Part shown: piece by piece, positions 1 through 9,499 of the stretch
Position numbering within the stretch: position 1 is the stretch's first letter
How the letters are laid out: every line of letters starts with the position of its first letter
Assembly: GCF_918698005.1 (NCBI RefSeq)
Contig: NZ_CAKKLJ010000003.1
Span: forward strand, 124,001 to 188,000
Length of the DNA stretch: 64,000 bases
Direction: 5' to 3'
DNA from: Microbacterium sp. Bi121
GTDB lineage: Bacteria > Actinomycetota > Actinomycetes > Actinomycetales > Microbacteriaceae
Made by a program: the position numbers and the translations under genes
The notes under the pieces: model-generated
Databases searched by the model: none
What the model was told of the DNA's origin: nothing
What the model saw: only the letters and a program-made list of their open reading frames with translations

Positions 1-103
1 CGGCGAGGATCACGTCGATTCCCGCCTCGGCGGCGGCGGTGGCCGCGGTCTGCCCGGCGATCCCGCTGCCGAGCACGAGCAGGTCGGTCGTCAGGGCGGT
101 CAT
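1..103 (-). CDS. FAD-dependent oxidoreductase, N-terminal fragment
   Basis: Only the first 34 residues lie in the window; the gene continues off the left edge. The start ATG overlaps the TGA of the upstream transporter gene in an ATGA junction, so the two are probably translationally coupled. Residues 8-20 (LLVLGSGIAGQTA) form the GxGxxG dinucleotide-binding turn of an FAD/NAD(P) Rossmann fold. It resembles the start of fumarate reductase/succinate dehydrogenase-type flavoproteins such as 3-ketosteroid dehydrogenase or tricarballylate dehydrogenase, but the substrate cannot be told from this fragment. It is the last visible gene of the operon with two SDR dehydrogenases and an importer, which suggests a redox step on an imported acid. 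Confidence 0.8.
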   Translation of the reverse strand, partial: MTALTTDLLVLGSGIAGQTAATAAAEAGIDVILA

Positions 104-1428
104 CGGGTCACCCCCAGCCGGTCGAGCGGCGTCTTGTAGGTCTCACGCCCCGAGGCGATCGCGATCGCGGAGATCACGCAAGCGACCGAGGTGAAGACGG
201 CGGCGGGCCACCAGGCGTTGCCGTTCGCGGCGGAGATCGCCTGGATGATGACAGGGGAGAAACCAGTCAGCACGAGCCCGAGCTGCAGGCCGACGGCCAT
301 TCCGGTCACACGGTAGCGCGTGCTGAACAGCTCGCTGAAGTAGGAGGGATAGACGGAGTTCGTCGCCGCGAAACCGATCGAGACGCACAGCAGAACGCCC
401 GCGAAGATCATCGGGATGTTGGCCTCGGCGACCGCCCAGAAGAACAGCCACACGGCGGCGGCGCCGAACAGGTTGCCGCCGATCAGCACGGGCTTGCGGC
501 CGATCTTGTCGCTGAGCGATGCCATCAGCGGCTGCGTCACGAGGGCGACGACGTATCCGACGATGACGACCCAGAGCATGGTGCTCGCGTCGATGCCGAC
601 GACGTTGGTCGCGTAGGTGAGGCCGTACACGGGCACCGTGGTGCTGATGACGACGAGGAATGCGGCGAAGATCACGCGGATGACGTCGAACGGCTGGTTG
701 CGCAGCACGTCGCCGAGTGGAACCTTGGCCGTGGTGCCGAGCTCCTTCTCGGTCGTGAACGCCTCGGTGTCGCGCACGGTGCGGCGGATGACGAGGCCGA
801 CGATGAGGATGACGGCGCTCAGCCAGAACGGCACTCGCCAGCCCCACGCGACGAGCTGCTCCTCGGGGAGGGCGGCGACGCCGATGAAGGCGAGCGTGGC
901 GAGGATGTAGCCGACCCAGATGCCGTTGATCGCCCACGAGGTATACAGCGCCCGACGATTCGCGGGGGCATGCTCCAGCGTCAGCGACGACGCGCCCGAC
1001 AGCTCACCGCCCACCGACAGCCCCTGGCAGAGACGCAGGATGATAAGCATGGTCGGGGCGAGGATGCCGACGGAGTCGTACGAGGGCAGGCATCCGATCA
1101 GGAACGTGGCGATGCCCATGACGAGCAGCGTCAGGATCATGATGTTCCGCCGGCCGAAGCGGTCGCCGAGGTGGCCGGCGAGGAACCCGCCGAGCGGGCG
1201 GGCGATGTACGCCACGCCGTAGAGGCCCAGGGAGTAGAGCAGTCCCGTGGCGCCGGCATCCGGGAAGAAGACGCGCGCGAACACGAGCGCCGACGCCGAG
1301 GCGTAGATGTACATGTCGTAGTACTCGAGCGCCGAGCCGATGAATCCGGCCAGCGACGAGCGCTTGCTCTGGTTGCCCGGAGCGCGTGTGCTCGCGGTCT
1401 CGGAGAGGAGTGCTGTCTTCGTCGACAT
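100..1428 (-). CDS. MFS transporter, metabolite:H+ symporter (MHS) type
   Basis: Predicted 442-residue proton symporter with about 12 membrane helices. The ATG at 1428 (MSTKTALLSE) follows an AGGACA-type Shine-Dalgarno; a longer open frame extends upstream but runs through the next gene. Near residue 30 is the MHS-typical segment GSALEYYDMYIYA, and RPLGGFLAGHLGDRFGRR is the MFS motif A between helices 2 and 3. The family imports organic acids such as aromatic acids, citrate, shikimate and proline betaine. It sits between two SDR dehydrogenases and a flavoprotein in one operon, so it probably imports the substrate that they oxidise. The substrate is not determinable from sequence. Confidence 0.88.
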   Translation of the reverse strand: MSTKTALLSETASTRAPGNQSKRSSLAGFIGSALEYYDMYIYASASALVFARVFFPDAGATGLLYSLGLYGVAYIARPLGGFLAGHLGDRFGRRNIMILTLLVMGIATFLIGCLPSYDSVGILAPTMLIILRLCQGLSVGGELSGASSLTLEHAPANRRALYTSWAINGIWVGYILATLAFIGVAALPEEQLVAWGWRVPFWLSAVILIVGLVIRRTVRDTEAFTTEKELGTTAKVPLGDVLRNQPFDVIRVIFAAFLVVISTTVPVYGLTYATNVVGIDASTMLWVVIVGYVVALVTQPLMASLSDKIGRKPVLIGGNLFGAAAVWLFFWAVAEANIPMIFAGVLLCVSIGFAATNSVYPSYFSELFSTRYRVTGMAVGLQLGLVLTGFSPVIIQAISAANGNAWWPAAVFTSVACVISAIAIASGRETYKTPLDRLGVTR

Positions 1429-1469
1429 CGTGATGTCCTGTTCTGTCGGGGGTTCGGGGGAGCGGCGGA

Positions 1470-2261
1470 TCAGCAGGTGATCATGCCGCCGTTGACGTCG
1501 AGGCTGGCGCCGGTGATGTAGGACGCCTTGTCGCTGATGAGGAACTCGATCGCATCGGCGATCTCGCTGGGCTGGGCGAAGCGCGCCATCGGGACCTGCC
1601 CGATCATCTGCTCCGTCTCGGCCGACGGCACGCCGCCGGTCATCTGGGTCTGCACGAACCCCGGGGCGACGCCGTTGACGCGGATGCCGAAGCCGGACAG
1701 CTCGCGCGAGAGCGTCGCGGTGAGATTCTGCAGGGCGCCCTTCGACGCGGCGTAGGCCGCCGACGAGGGGAGGTACGGGGGGAACGGGGCGCCGGGCAGT
1801 CCGCCGGTGCCGAGCTTCGAGACGATCGAGAGGATGTTGACGATCGACCCGGTTCCGTCGCTCGGCATGTGGCGGAACGCCTCCTGCACCATCAGCAGCG
1901 GCGCCTTGACGTTCACGCCCATGACGAGATCCCACTCGTCGGGTGAGATGTCGAAGAACGGGCGCTTGTGCCCCTCGTCCTTCGGCGAGATGCCGACGCC
2001 GTTGACGACGACGCTGAGAATGCCGAGCTCGCGCGCCGCGTCGACGGCCGCCCGGTTCGTCTCGGGGTTCGTGAGGTCGCCGGCGGCGATGCGGTGGTCG
2101 CCGTTCGGCGTCGGCAGGGATGCCGCGACCTGCTCGGCGGCTCCTGCCGACGCGTCCGCGATGACGACCCGATGACCGGCGGCCGCGAGCCGCTCGGAGA
2201 CGACCCGGCCGATGCCGCCGGCGCCTCCGGTGACGATCGCGCTGCGAGTGATGCTGTCCAT
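1470..2261 (-). CDS. SDR family oxidoreductase
   Basis: A 263-residue classical short-chain dehydrogenase/reductase of the usual family length. The cofactor turn TGGAGGIG is at 11-18. NGVG at 87-90 replaces the usual NNAG. The catalytic pair is Y170 and K174 (YAASK), with the serine in the ILSIVS segment near 145-148. D36, after the second beta strand (VVIADAS), suggests NAD(H) preference; this is an inference. A Shine-Dalgarno AGGAGCACC precedes the ATG. The next SDR gene ends 7 bp upstream, so both are in one operon read away from the IclR gene. Substrate unknown. Confidence 0.88.
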   Translation of the reverse strand: MDSITRSAIVTGGAGGIGRVVSERLAAAGHRVVIADASAGAAEQVAASLPTPNGDHRIAAGDLTNPETNRAAVDAARELGILSVVVNGVGISPKDEGHKRPFFDISPDEWDLVMGVNVKAPLLMVQEAFRHMPSDGTGSIVNILSIVSKLGTGGLPGAPFPPYLPSSAAYAASKGALQNLTATLSRELSGFGIRVNGVAPGFVQTQMTGGVPSAETEQMIGQVPMARFAQPSEIADAIEFLISDKASYITGASLDVNGGMITC

Positions 2262-2268
2262 GGTGCTC

Positions 2269-3003
<735 letters not shown>

Positions 3004-3076
3004 CGATACCTCGCAGGAGACTTCATTGTTCGTTGGGGTCCGGAGTTTTTCCGGATGAAGCGATGGTAGAGGTATG

Positions 3077-3123
3077 TTGCGCTGGAAGCAATCCTGGTTA
3101 CTATGATTTGCGTGACACGCAAA
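3077..3123 (+). promoter_or_regulatory. IclR promoter and tandem operator, module 1
   Basis: Two inverted repeats flank a -10-like TACTAT at 3099-3104. The upstream element is TTGCGC-N4-AGCAATC (3077-3093). The downstream one is a perfect repeat, TTTGCGTG-A-CACGCAAA (3107-3123), and the GTG start codon at 3112 lies at its centre. The same two elements recur in front of the second IclR gene at 9454-9499. The start lies 7 nt after the -10, so the transcript is probably leaderless and the repressor would sit on its own initiation site. Confidence 0.6.
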
Positions 3124-3867
3124 GATGCATCGCGAGTGGAGTCGGTCCACCGAGCTCTCGTCCTGCTCAAGATCCTCGTCGAGGAGGGCTCGCTGGGGGT
3201 GACCGAGGCCGCGTCCGCCCTCGACGTCAACGCCTCGACGGCGCAGCGGCTCCTGGCGACCCTCGTGCACGACGGGTTCGCCGTCCAGGCCAAGGACCGG
3301 CGCTACCTCGTCGGGCCCGCGATGCAGAACCCCGGGCTGGCGACGAGGGTCCCTCAGCTCACCGATCGGCTGCGTCCGGCGCTCGAGGAACTGCGTTACC
3401 GCACGGGCGAGACCGTTCATCTCGCCGGCCTCGTCGGTACCAGGGTGCTGCACCTCGACGGCATCGAGGCGCGCACGCACGTGCTCCGCTTCGGGCTGCG
3501 CGTCGGCGTCTGGCTTCCCGCGCATGTCACCTCCAGCGGCAAGGCGCTGCTCGCGGACCTGAGCGATGAAGAGGTGGATGCCCGGTACAAGACCGTGCTC
3601 GCGGGAGCGCGGGGGCAGCACGTGGACGTCGATCTGGAGTCGCTCCACGATCAGCTCGACGACATCCGAGAGTCCCGGATCGCGTGGAACTTCGAAGAGA
3701 GCGAACCCGGTGTGGCCGCGCTGTCGATCTCGCTCGGCGAGTTCGGCGGTCAGCGGGTGGCCCTGAGCATCGCCCTCCCCGTCGCGCGCTACACGCGCGA
3801 GCGCGGCGAGAAATGGTCGCAGGATCTCATCGAGGTCGCGGCAGCCGTGGGCGCGATGCGGCAGTGA
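3112..3867 (+). CDS. IclR family transcriptional regulator
   Basis: About 251 residues: an N-terminal winged helix (SVHRALVLLKILVEEG, then the recognition region NASTAQRLLATLVHDGF) and a C-terminal GAF-like effector domain. The GTG at 3112 is preferred over the ATG at 3103 because it lies 7 nt after a -10-like hexamer with no Shine-Dalgarno, and because it aligns with the start of the paralogue at 9491. Much of the sequence, including RFGLRVGV.LPAH and NFEESEPG, is shared with that paralogue, so the two arose by duplication. It is transcribed away from the SDR/MHS operon and probably regulates it and itself. Its 3' end overlaps the convergent DMT transporter gene by 41 bp. Confidence 0.88.
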   Translation: MTRKDASRVESVHRALVLLKILVEEGSLGVTEAASALDVNASTAQRLLATLVHDGFAVQAKDRRYLVGPAMQNPGLATRVPQLTDRLRPALEELRYRTGETVHLAGLVGTRVLHLDGIEARTHVLRFGLRVGVWLPAHVTSSGKALLADLSDEEVDARYKTVLAGARGQHVDVDLESLHDQLDDIRESRIAWNFEESEPGVAALSISLGEFGGQRVALSIALPVARYTRERGEKWSQDLIEVAAAVGAMRQ

Positions 3868-4792
3868 CGCCGTGACCCGGTGTCGCGGCGACGACCACCG
3901 CGGCCAGACTCAACAGGATGCCGATCAGCACGGACGCGTCGGGGCGGGGCCCGAGCGGCAGGAACGCGTCGAGCACGACCGATGCGAGCAGCTGACCGGC
4001 GACGGTCGACAGCCCGAGCAGAAGCACTCCGGTCGCGCGGACGACGAACGTGACCAGGAGCACGTACGCGACACCGGCTGCTCCGCCGAGGTAGGCCAGG
4101 GGGTTGGCGGGCCAGGTCGTCGGCATCCCGGTGAGGAGCACAGCGACCACGGCCGTGAGGATGAGGGCGGCCAGCCCGACGCTGAAGTTCAGCAGGGTCG
4201 CGATCAGGGTGCTGCCGGTCGCCTGGCGGAGCCGGCCGTTGACCGCTGCCTGCCACCCGGTCCCGGCTCCCGCCAGCAGCGGAAGGATCACGAGCCACGA
4301 CACCGAGGCGACGGCGTGCACTCCGAGTCCTGCGACGAGCACGGCGACGACCGCCAGCGCGGCGCCGAGCGCGCGCAGCGGCCGGATGGGCACTCGTGTG
4401 CCCGTACCGAGCCCGAACCGGTCGAGCACGAGCCCGGTGAGGGTCTGCCCGGCCACGCTGCCCACCGCGAACAGCGAGGCTCCGAGCGACCGCACCGCCG
4501 CGCTCTGGGCGAGCACCAGGAACGCGCCGGCGAACCCGCCGCTCAGCGCCCACAGCGGCACGCCCCGTCGACGGAGCATAGTCACCGCTGCGCCCAGGCC
4601 GGCCGTCGCTCTGCGTGAGGAGAGCGTCAGCACCAGCAGCACGCCGATGCCGACGCAGCACGAGATCAGCGCTGCGACATAGGAGCTGCCGAGCTCGGAC
4701 CCGAGCTCGCCGTTGTACCGGGACTGGAGGGCGACCAGCGCCCCCGCGCCGACGGACAGGGCGAGCCCGGGCCACAGGCCGAGCCGGCTCAT
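3827..4792 (-). CDS. DMT family transporter (YdcZ/DUF606 type)
   Basis: A 321-residue integral membrane protein with about ten hydrophobic helices, built as two similar halves. Each half has the DUF606 pattern: the ALQSRYNGELG segment near residue 22 and the GTGWQAAVNGRLRQ segment near residue 180 are equivalent positions. Members of this drug/metabolite transporter branch have poorly known substrates. It begins 8 bp after livF and shares its direction, so it is probably the last gene of the ABC importer operon. Its own end overlaps the 3' end of the IclR gene on the other strand. Confidence 0.85.
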   Translation of the reverse strand: MSRLGLWPGLALSVGAGALVALQSRYNGELGSELGSSYVAALISCCVGIGVLLVLTLSSRRATAGLGAAVTMLRRRGVPLWALSGGFAGAFLVLAQSAAVRSLGASLFAVGSVAGQTLTGLVLDRFGLGTGTRVPIRPLRALGAALAVVAVLVAGLGVHAVASVSWLVILPLLAGAGTGWQAAVNGRLRQATGSTLIATLLNFSVGLAALILTAVVAVLLTGMPTTWPANPLAYLGGAAGVAYVLLVTFVVRATGVLLLGLSTVAGQLLASVVLDAFLPLGPRPDASVLIGILLSLAAVVVAATPGHGVTAASRPRLPRPR

Positions 4793-4800
4793 GGGGTGGC

Positions 4801-5553
4801 TCAGCCCATTCCGAGATACGAGGCCTTGACCGTCGGGTCGGCGGCGAGCGTCTTCGCGGGTCCCTCGAGTGTGACCGAGCCGGTGTCGAGCACGTAGCCC
4901 CGGTCGGCGAAGTCCAGCGCGAGGAAGGCATCCTGCTCGACGAGCAGCATCGACAGCCCCGATGCGCCCAGGCGGCCGAGTGCCTCGAACACCGTGTCGA
5001 CGATCGTGGGTGCCAGGCCCAGCGACGGCTCGTCCAGCATGAGCAGGTCGGGCTTGCTCATCAGCGCGCGGCCGATCGCGAGCATCTGCTGCTCCCCGCC
5101 GCTCATGGACCCTGCCTGCTGCTTGTGACGATCCTTCAGCCGGGGGAACAGCTCGTACACCTGGTCGAGCTGCTCCTGCACCTCGGCTCTGCGCTTCGCA
5201 TCGCCGGTGCGCGCCCTCGCCACGAGCAGGTTGTCCTCGACGGACAGCGGTCCCAGCGGCTCCCGCCCTTCGGGGACGAGGGCAAGACCCGCCCGCACGC
5301 GCTCCTGAACCGAGCGGCGCCCGAGACTCGCGCCCTGGAAGGACACTGTTCCGGACATCGGGGCGATCCGGCCGAGGATCGTCGACATCAGCGTGGTCTT
5401 GCCGGCGCCGTTCGCGCCGATCAGCGCGACGACCTCTCCCGGAGCGACCGACAGGCTGACCTCGTGCAGGACGCGGTTGCGCCCGTATCCGGCGACGAGA
5501 TCCTGCACGCTCAGCAGGTCGGCGACGCGTGCCGCCTTCGATTCACTCTCCAC
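4801..5553 (-). CDS. livF: ABC transporter ATP-binding protein, LivF type
   Basis: A 250-residue cytoplasmic ATPase of a branched-chain amino acid type (HAAT) importer. Walker A GANGAGKTT is at 46-54, the signature is SMSGGEQQ, and Walker B is LLMLDEPSLGLAP. Length and the short C-terminus are those of LivF. It overlaps the end of livG by 11 bp. In the HAAT family the same architecture imports amino acids, amides, urea or aromatic acids. Given the catabolic neighbours, an aromatic or other carboxylic acid is at least as likely as leucine; that is inference. Confidence 0.9.
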   Translation of the reverse strand: MESESKAARVADLLSVQDLVAGYGRNRVLHEVSLSVAPGEVVALIGANGAGKTTLMSTILGRIAPMSGTVSFQGASLGRRSVQERVRAGLALVPEGREPLGPLSVEDNLLVARARTGDAKRRAEVQEQLDQVYELFPRLKDRHKQQAGSMSGGEQQMLAIGRALMSKPDLLMLDEPSLGLAPTIVDTVFEALGRLGASGLSMLLVEQDAFLALDFADRGYVLDTGSVTLEGPAKTLAADPTVKASYLGMG

Positions 5554-6316
5554 GTCGGCTCCCTAGGTAGGCCTCGAGCACCTCGGGGTGCTCGCGAACG
5601 GTGGCCGGGTCGCCCTGGGCGATGACCGACCCGTGATGGAGGACGGTCAGCTCGTCCACGACGGAGAAGACCAGCTTCATGTTGTGCTCGACGAGCAGGA
5701 GTGCCACGCCCCGCTTCTCGAGGCCGCGCAGCGTCTGCCCGACCTGCTCCACCTCGGAGGGGTTCAGGCCGGCGGCCGGCTCATCGAGGCAGATGAGCAG
5801 CGGATCGGATGCCAGTGCCCGCGCGATCTCGACGAGACGCAGCTTCCCGTAGGGGAGCTCTTCCACTGGCCGGTGCGCGAGATCCGCGAGCCCGACCTCG
5901 TCGAGCAGGGCTTCGGCCGCCTCGCTCGCACTGCGCTGCTGCCTGCGCGCCCGGGGGAGGGCGAACACGCTCTCCGCGTCGGACGCCGTCAGCTTCTTGA
6001 ACGCTCCGACGGCGACGTTCTCCAGAACCGTCATCCCGGCGAGGACCGCCGAGGTCTGGAACGTCCGCCCGATGCCGAGCCGGGCGATGTGATGCGCTCG
6101 GCGTCCCTGGATCTCGGAGCCGTCGAGCACGACCCTCCCGCTGCTGGGCGGCGAGATGCCGGTGATCGCGTTGATCAGTGTGGACTTGCCGGCCCCGTTC
6201 GGCCCGATCAGCCCGTACCGGGAGCGCGCCGGAATGCGCAGCGACACGTCCGAGAGCGCCTTGAGTCCGCCGAACTGCTTCGATACGCCCTCCAGGGCGA
6301 GTACGTGTTCGCTCAT
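5543..6316 (-). CDS. livG: ABC transporter ATP-binding protein, LivG type
   Basis: A 257-residue ATPase that would pair with LivF on the cytoplasmic face of the importer. Walker A GPNGAGKS is at 38-45. The ABC signature is the LivG-type variant LPYGKLR instead of LSGGQ. Walker B is LICLDEPAAGLNP, and the H-loop region is LLLVEHNM. The gene starts 4 bp after livM ends and overlaps livF, as in a polycistronic operon. Confidence 0.9.
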   Translation of the reverse strand: MSEHVLALEGVSKQFGGLKALSDVSLRIPARSRYGLIGPNGAGKSTLINAITGISPPSSGRVVLDGSEIQGRRAHHIARLGIGRTFQTSAVLAGMTVLENVAVGAFKKLTASDAESVFALPRARRQQRSASEAAEALLDEVGLADLAHRPVEELPYGKLRLVEIARALASDPLLICLDEPAAGLNPSEVEQVGQTLRGLEKRGVALLLVEHNMKLVFSVVDELTVLHHGSVIAQGDPATVREHPEVLEAYLGSRRGE

Positions 6317-6320
6317 GTCG

Positions 6321-7259
6321 CTAGGACCTCCGCAGTCGGATGCCGGCGATGCCGCCGGGCAGGAACAGGATGAACAGGAGGAGGACCGCTCCGTAGATCA
6401 CGTGCTGGTACTCCTGCACCTCGATGAACAGCATCGGCAGCGAGATGAAGAACGCCCCGCCGATCACGGCGCCGAGGTTCGATCCCAGCCCGCCGACGAC
6501 CACCATCGTGAGGATCATGATCGACGCGTGGATGCCGAAGGTCTCCGGTGCGATGTAGTTGTCGAGGAACGCGTACAGCGTGCCGCCGAGGGCGGCGATC
6601 CCCGCAGAGATCCCGAACGCGATGATCTTGTACTTCGCGACGTTGATGCCGACGGATGCGGCCGCGGCCTCATCCGCCTTGAGCGCGCGGAGCGCCCAGC
6701 CCACCTTGGAATTCACCAGCGTCGTGATGCCGATCACGACGACGGCGAGGATCACGATGACCAGCAGGTGGTAGATCGTGCTGTCCAGTTCGATCCCGAA
6801 CAGCGCTGTCGTCGGGATGCTCATGCCGCTCGGGCCCCCGGTGAGGTCTGTCCACTGATTAAGGACGGTGTAGATCACGAGACCGACGGCGAGCGTCGCG
6901 AGCCCGAGGAAGTGATCGCGCAGACGCAGCACCGGCGCGCCGATGAGCGAGGCGATGATGATCGTCGCGATCACGGCGATGGGGATGGCGACGGCGAGAT
7001 CCGACACGAGGTTCTGCGCGACCAGGGCGGCGCCGTACGCGCCCAGCGCGTAGAAGCCGCCGTGTCCGAACGAGATCTGACCGGCGAACCCGTAGAGCAG
7101 GTTCAGCGAGAGGGCGAGGATGCTGCCGATCCCGGCGAGCGTCGCCATCCGCACCGTGAACGAGTCGGCGAACAGCGGGACGACCGCGAGCGCGATCAGG
7201 ATCGCGGCGATGATCCAGTTCTGGATCATCCGCGGCTGGGTGAGATTCTTCGAGTTCAT
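6321..7259 (-). CDS. livM: ABC transporter permease, LivM type
   Basis: A 312-residue permease with about nine membrane helices, one of the two membrane subunits of the HAAT importer. The segment SFGHGGFYALGAYGAAL near residue 60 and GGLGSNLGAVIGGAFF near residue 260 are typical of LivM. The start overlaps the livH stop by 4 bp. The N-terminus is short, unlike some LivM proteins with an extra domain. Confidence 0.9.
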   Translation of the reverse strand: MNSKNLTQPRMIQNWIIAAILIALAVVPLFADSFTVRMATLAGIGSILALSLNLLYGFAGQISFGHGGFYALGAYGAALVAQNLVSDLAVAIPIAVIATIIIASLIGAPVLRLRDHFLGLATLAVGLVIYTVLNQWTDLTGGPSGMSIPTTALFGIELDSTIYHLLVIVILAVVVIGITTLVNSKVGWALRALKADEAAAASVGINVAKYKIIAFGISAGIAALGGTLYAFLDNYIAPETFGIHASIMILTMVVVGGLGSNLGAVIGGAFFISLPMLFIEVQEYQHVIYGAVLLLFILFLPGGIAGIRLRRS

Positions 7260-8134
7260 CGTTTGCGCGCCACCTTCGGGACGAAGAAGCCATCAGGTCT
7301 CAGGAGCAGGGCGATCGGCAGCATCAGGAACACGGCCACCTCGGTGAACGAGGAGCTGATGTACCCCGACACGTAGACCTCGAGCAGGCCGACGACCACG
7401 CCTCCGGCCAGGGCGGCGAACGGGTTGGCGATGCCGCCGACCACCGCGGCGATGAAGCCGGTCACCGAGTAGCTGAGTCCCATGGTCGGCGTCGCCCCGA
7501 GGATCGGTGTGAGCAGGAACCCCGCGAGCGCTCCGAGGAGGCCGCTGACGAGGAATCCGCCCATCGTGATGCGGCGCGTGCGCACGCCGAGAAGCTCAGC
7601 GGCTCCGCGATCGACGCCGACGGCCCGTACATCGAGCCCGGAGCGGGTCCGGTACAGGTACAGCCACAGCACGACGACCAGCGGAATCGTGATGGCGAGC
7701 ACCATGAGGTTCTGGATGCCGACGGCTGCGCCGAGGATCTGCACGGAGCCGCCGGAGACGATCGGCGGCAGGTGCCGGATCGACGGGCCGAACAGGTGCT
7801 GGGCGACGGCTTCGATCACGATCGCCAGCGCGAGCGTCGCCATGACGATGACGATCGCGCTGGCGCGTCGCGCCAGGAGCGGCTTGACCGCCGCGAAGTA
7901 CACGACGCCGGCGATCGCGACGCCCGCGACGAGGGCGCCGAGGGCTGCGAGCAGGTAGTTCTGCGTCGTGCCGTAGATGAGGGCGCCCGTCATCCCTCCC
8001 ACCATGACGAAGTCCCCCTGAGCGAAGTTCAGGATCGAGGACGACGCGTAGATGATCGAGAATCCGAGCGCCACGATCCCGTAGATCGTGCCGGTCGTGA
8101 GGCCGACCAGGGTCAGCTGGATGAATGTCTCCAC
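7256..8134 (-). CDS. livH: ABC transporter permease, LivH type
   Basis: A 292-residue membrane protein with about eight helices, the second permease subunit. Recognisable LivH segments are the N-terminal GLTTGTIYGIVALGFSIIY, LNFAQGDFVMVGGM, and GGIANPFAALAGGVVVGLLE near residue 230. It begins 13 bp after the substrate-binding protein gene ends, on the same strand. A LivH-LivM heterodimer is the family norm. Confidence 0.9.
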   Translation of the reverse strand: METFIQLTLVGLTTGTIYGIVALGFSIIYASSSILNFAQGDFVMVGGMTGALIYGTTQNYLLAALGALVAGVAIAGVVYFAAVKPLLARRASAIVIVMATLALAIVIEAVAQHLFGPSIRHLPPIVSGGSVQILGAAVGIQNLMVLAITIPLVVVLWLYLYRTRSGLDVRAVGVDRGAAELLGVRTRRITMGGFLVSGLLGALAGFLLTPILGATPTMGLSYSVTGFIAAVVGGIANPFAALAGGVVVGLLEVYVSGYISSSFTEVAVFLMLPIALLLRPDGFFVPKVARKR

Positions 8135-8147
8135 AGTGCGATCCGGA

Positions 8148-9314
8148 TCAGTTCGTCGACCAGCCGTCGGGTCCGTACGTCACCACGACGACAGCGCTCT
8201 CGCTGGCACCCTCGTGATCGTCCGGCCCGAACGAGATCGACGCGCCCTCCTGACCGTGGACGGTCGGGAAGTCGGTGGTCTCCTCGATGGCGTCGCGCAC
8301 CTTGTCCCGGTCGGTGGCGCCGTCGGCACCGACCCGTGTCATCGCGTCGAACAGGACGCTCGCGGCGTCGTACCCGAGCACGGCGAAGTCGATGGAGTCG
8401 GTCGTGGAGAAGGTGTCCTGCATCATCTCTGCGAACGCCGCGCCCTCGGGCTTGGTGATGTCGAACCCGCCGGTGGCGTAGGTCCCCTCGCCGGCGGCGC
8501 CGGCGAGCTCGCCGAAGATGTTGAACAGCAGACCGCGTCCGCCCAGCAGCGGGACGTCCCATCCCATGCCGTCGGTGTTGAGCGCGAATCGGGCGCCGTC
8601 CGCGCCGAGGCTCCACATGACCACGGCATCCGCGCCCGCGTTCTTCAGCTTGAGTGCCTGAGGGGTGAGGTCGACGGCGCCCACCTCGTACCGCTCGGTC
8701 GCGACGAGGTCGAGTCCGCTCTCGGCGACCTGGGATTCGATGAGGTCGACGCCGGAGAGCCCGTAGGCGGAGGTGTCGTGCAGCAGCCCGATCTTCTCCC
8801 AGCCCTGCGACTTGGCGTATTCGACTAGTACGGCGATGTCCATCGGGTTGGTGGCCGAGGTCCGGAAGGTGTACTCGGTGTCGCCCTCCATCACCTCCGG
8901 GGACTGGGCGATCGGGACGATCTGGGGGACGCCGCGCGCCTGGGTGACCTTGACCGTGGCGATGGCCGTGCCGGTGTTCGGGTTGCCGAGCACCGCGGTG
9001 ACCTTCTCGCGATCGGCCAGATGCTGTGCGCCCGTGGTCGCCTTCTGGGCATCGCCCTCGTCGTCGTAGAACACGAGCTCGACCTCGCGGCCGTCGACGC
9101 CTCCGTCGGCGTTGAACTCGTCGGCCGCCATCTCGACGCCCTGGCGCATGGCGACGCCCATGTCGGCGCTGCCGGCGCTGAAGTCTCCGATGACTCCGAC
9201 CTTGATCGGCGAGGTTCCGTCGTCGGCGCTGCTCTGGGCGCTGCACGCACCCAGGGGCAGCAGCAGGCCCGCGAGGGCTGCTGCGAGGACGACCTTCTTC
9301 GTGGAAGTGCGCAT
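8148..9314 (-). CDS. ABC transporter substrate-binding lipoprotein, LivK-like
   Basis: A 388-residue exported binding protein, first gene of the importer operon. It starts with a lysine-bearing signal peptide and a lipobox LGAC with C24 as the predicted lipidation site. The mature part is a Leu/Ile/Val-binding (periplasmic-binding type I) fold: IKVGVIGDFSAGSADMG at the start, AVLGNPNTGTAIA at the ligand-binding hinge and LGYDAASVLFDA near the end. Ligand identity cannot be read from sequence. The divergent IclR gene 170 bp away, and that regulator's resemblance to IclRs of aromatic pathways, hint at an aromatic or organic acid ligand. Confidence 0.9.
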   Translation of the reverse strand: MRTSTKKVVLAAALAGLLLPLGACSAQSSADDGTSPIKVGVIGDFSAGSADMGVAMRQGVEMAADEFNADGGVDGREVELVFYDDEGDAQKATTGAQHLADREKVTAVLGNPNTGTAIATVKVTQARGVPQIVPIAQSPEVMEGDTEYTFRTSATNPMDIAVLVEYAKSQGWEKIGLLHDTSAYGLSGVDLIESQVAESGLDLVATERYEVGAVDLTPQALKLKNAGADAVVMWSLGADGARFALNTDGMGWDVPLLGGRGLLFNIFGELAGAAGEGTYATGGFDITKPEGAAFAEMMQDTFSTTDSIDFAVLGYDAASVLFDAMTRVGADGATDRDKVRDAIEETTDFPTVHGQEGASISFGPDDHEGASESAVVVVTYGPDGWSTN

Positions 9315-9453
9315 GGTGATGTTCCAATCTCCTGGGCGTTCATGGGGTGCCGAGGGCGCGGTCGAGGAACGTCAAGAGTCGGGTGACATCAGTGAACGTC
9401 TGTGCTTCCTCGAACGACGTCCGAAATCGGTGACAGTCACACTACGCAGATGC

Positions 9454-9499
9454 TTGCGCGATTAGCAATCGGATTCTGTAGAATTGCGTGGTGCGCAAT
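9454..9499 (+). promoter_or_regulatory. IclR promoter and tandem operator, module 2
   Basis: This repeats the architecture seen at 3077-3123. The upstream element is TTGCGC-N4-AGCAATC (9454-9470), a -10-like TAGAAT is at 9479-9484, and an inverted repeat ATTGCGTG-G-TGCGCAAT (9483-9499) encloses the GTG start codons. Six bases separate TAGAAT from the GTG at 9491. The likely ligand is the IclR protein encoded here, its paralogue, or both. Confidence 0.6.
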
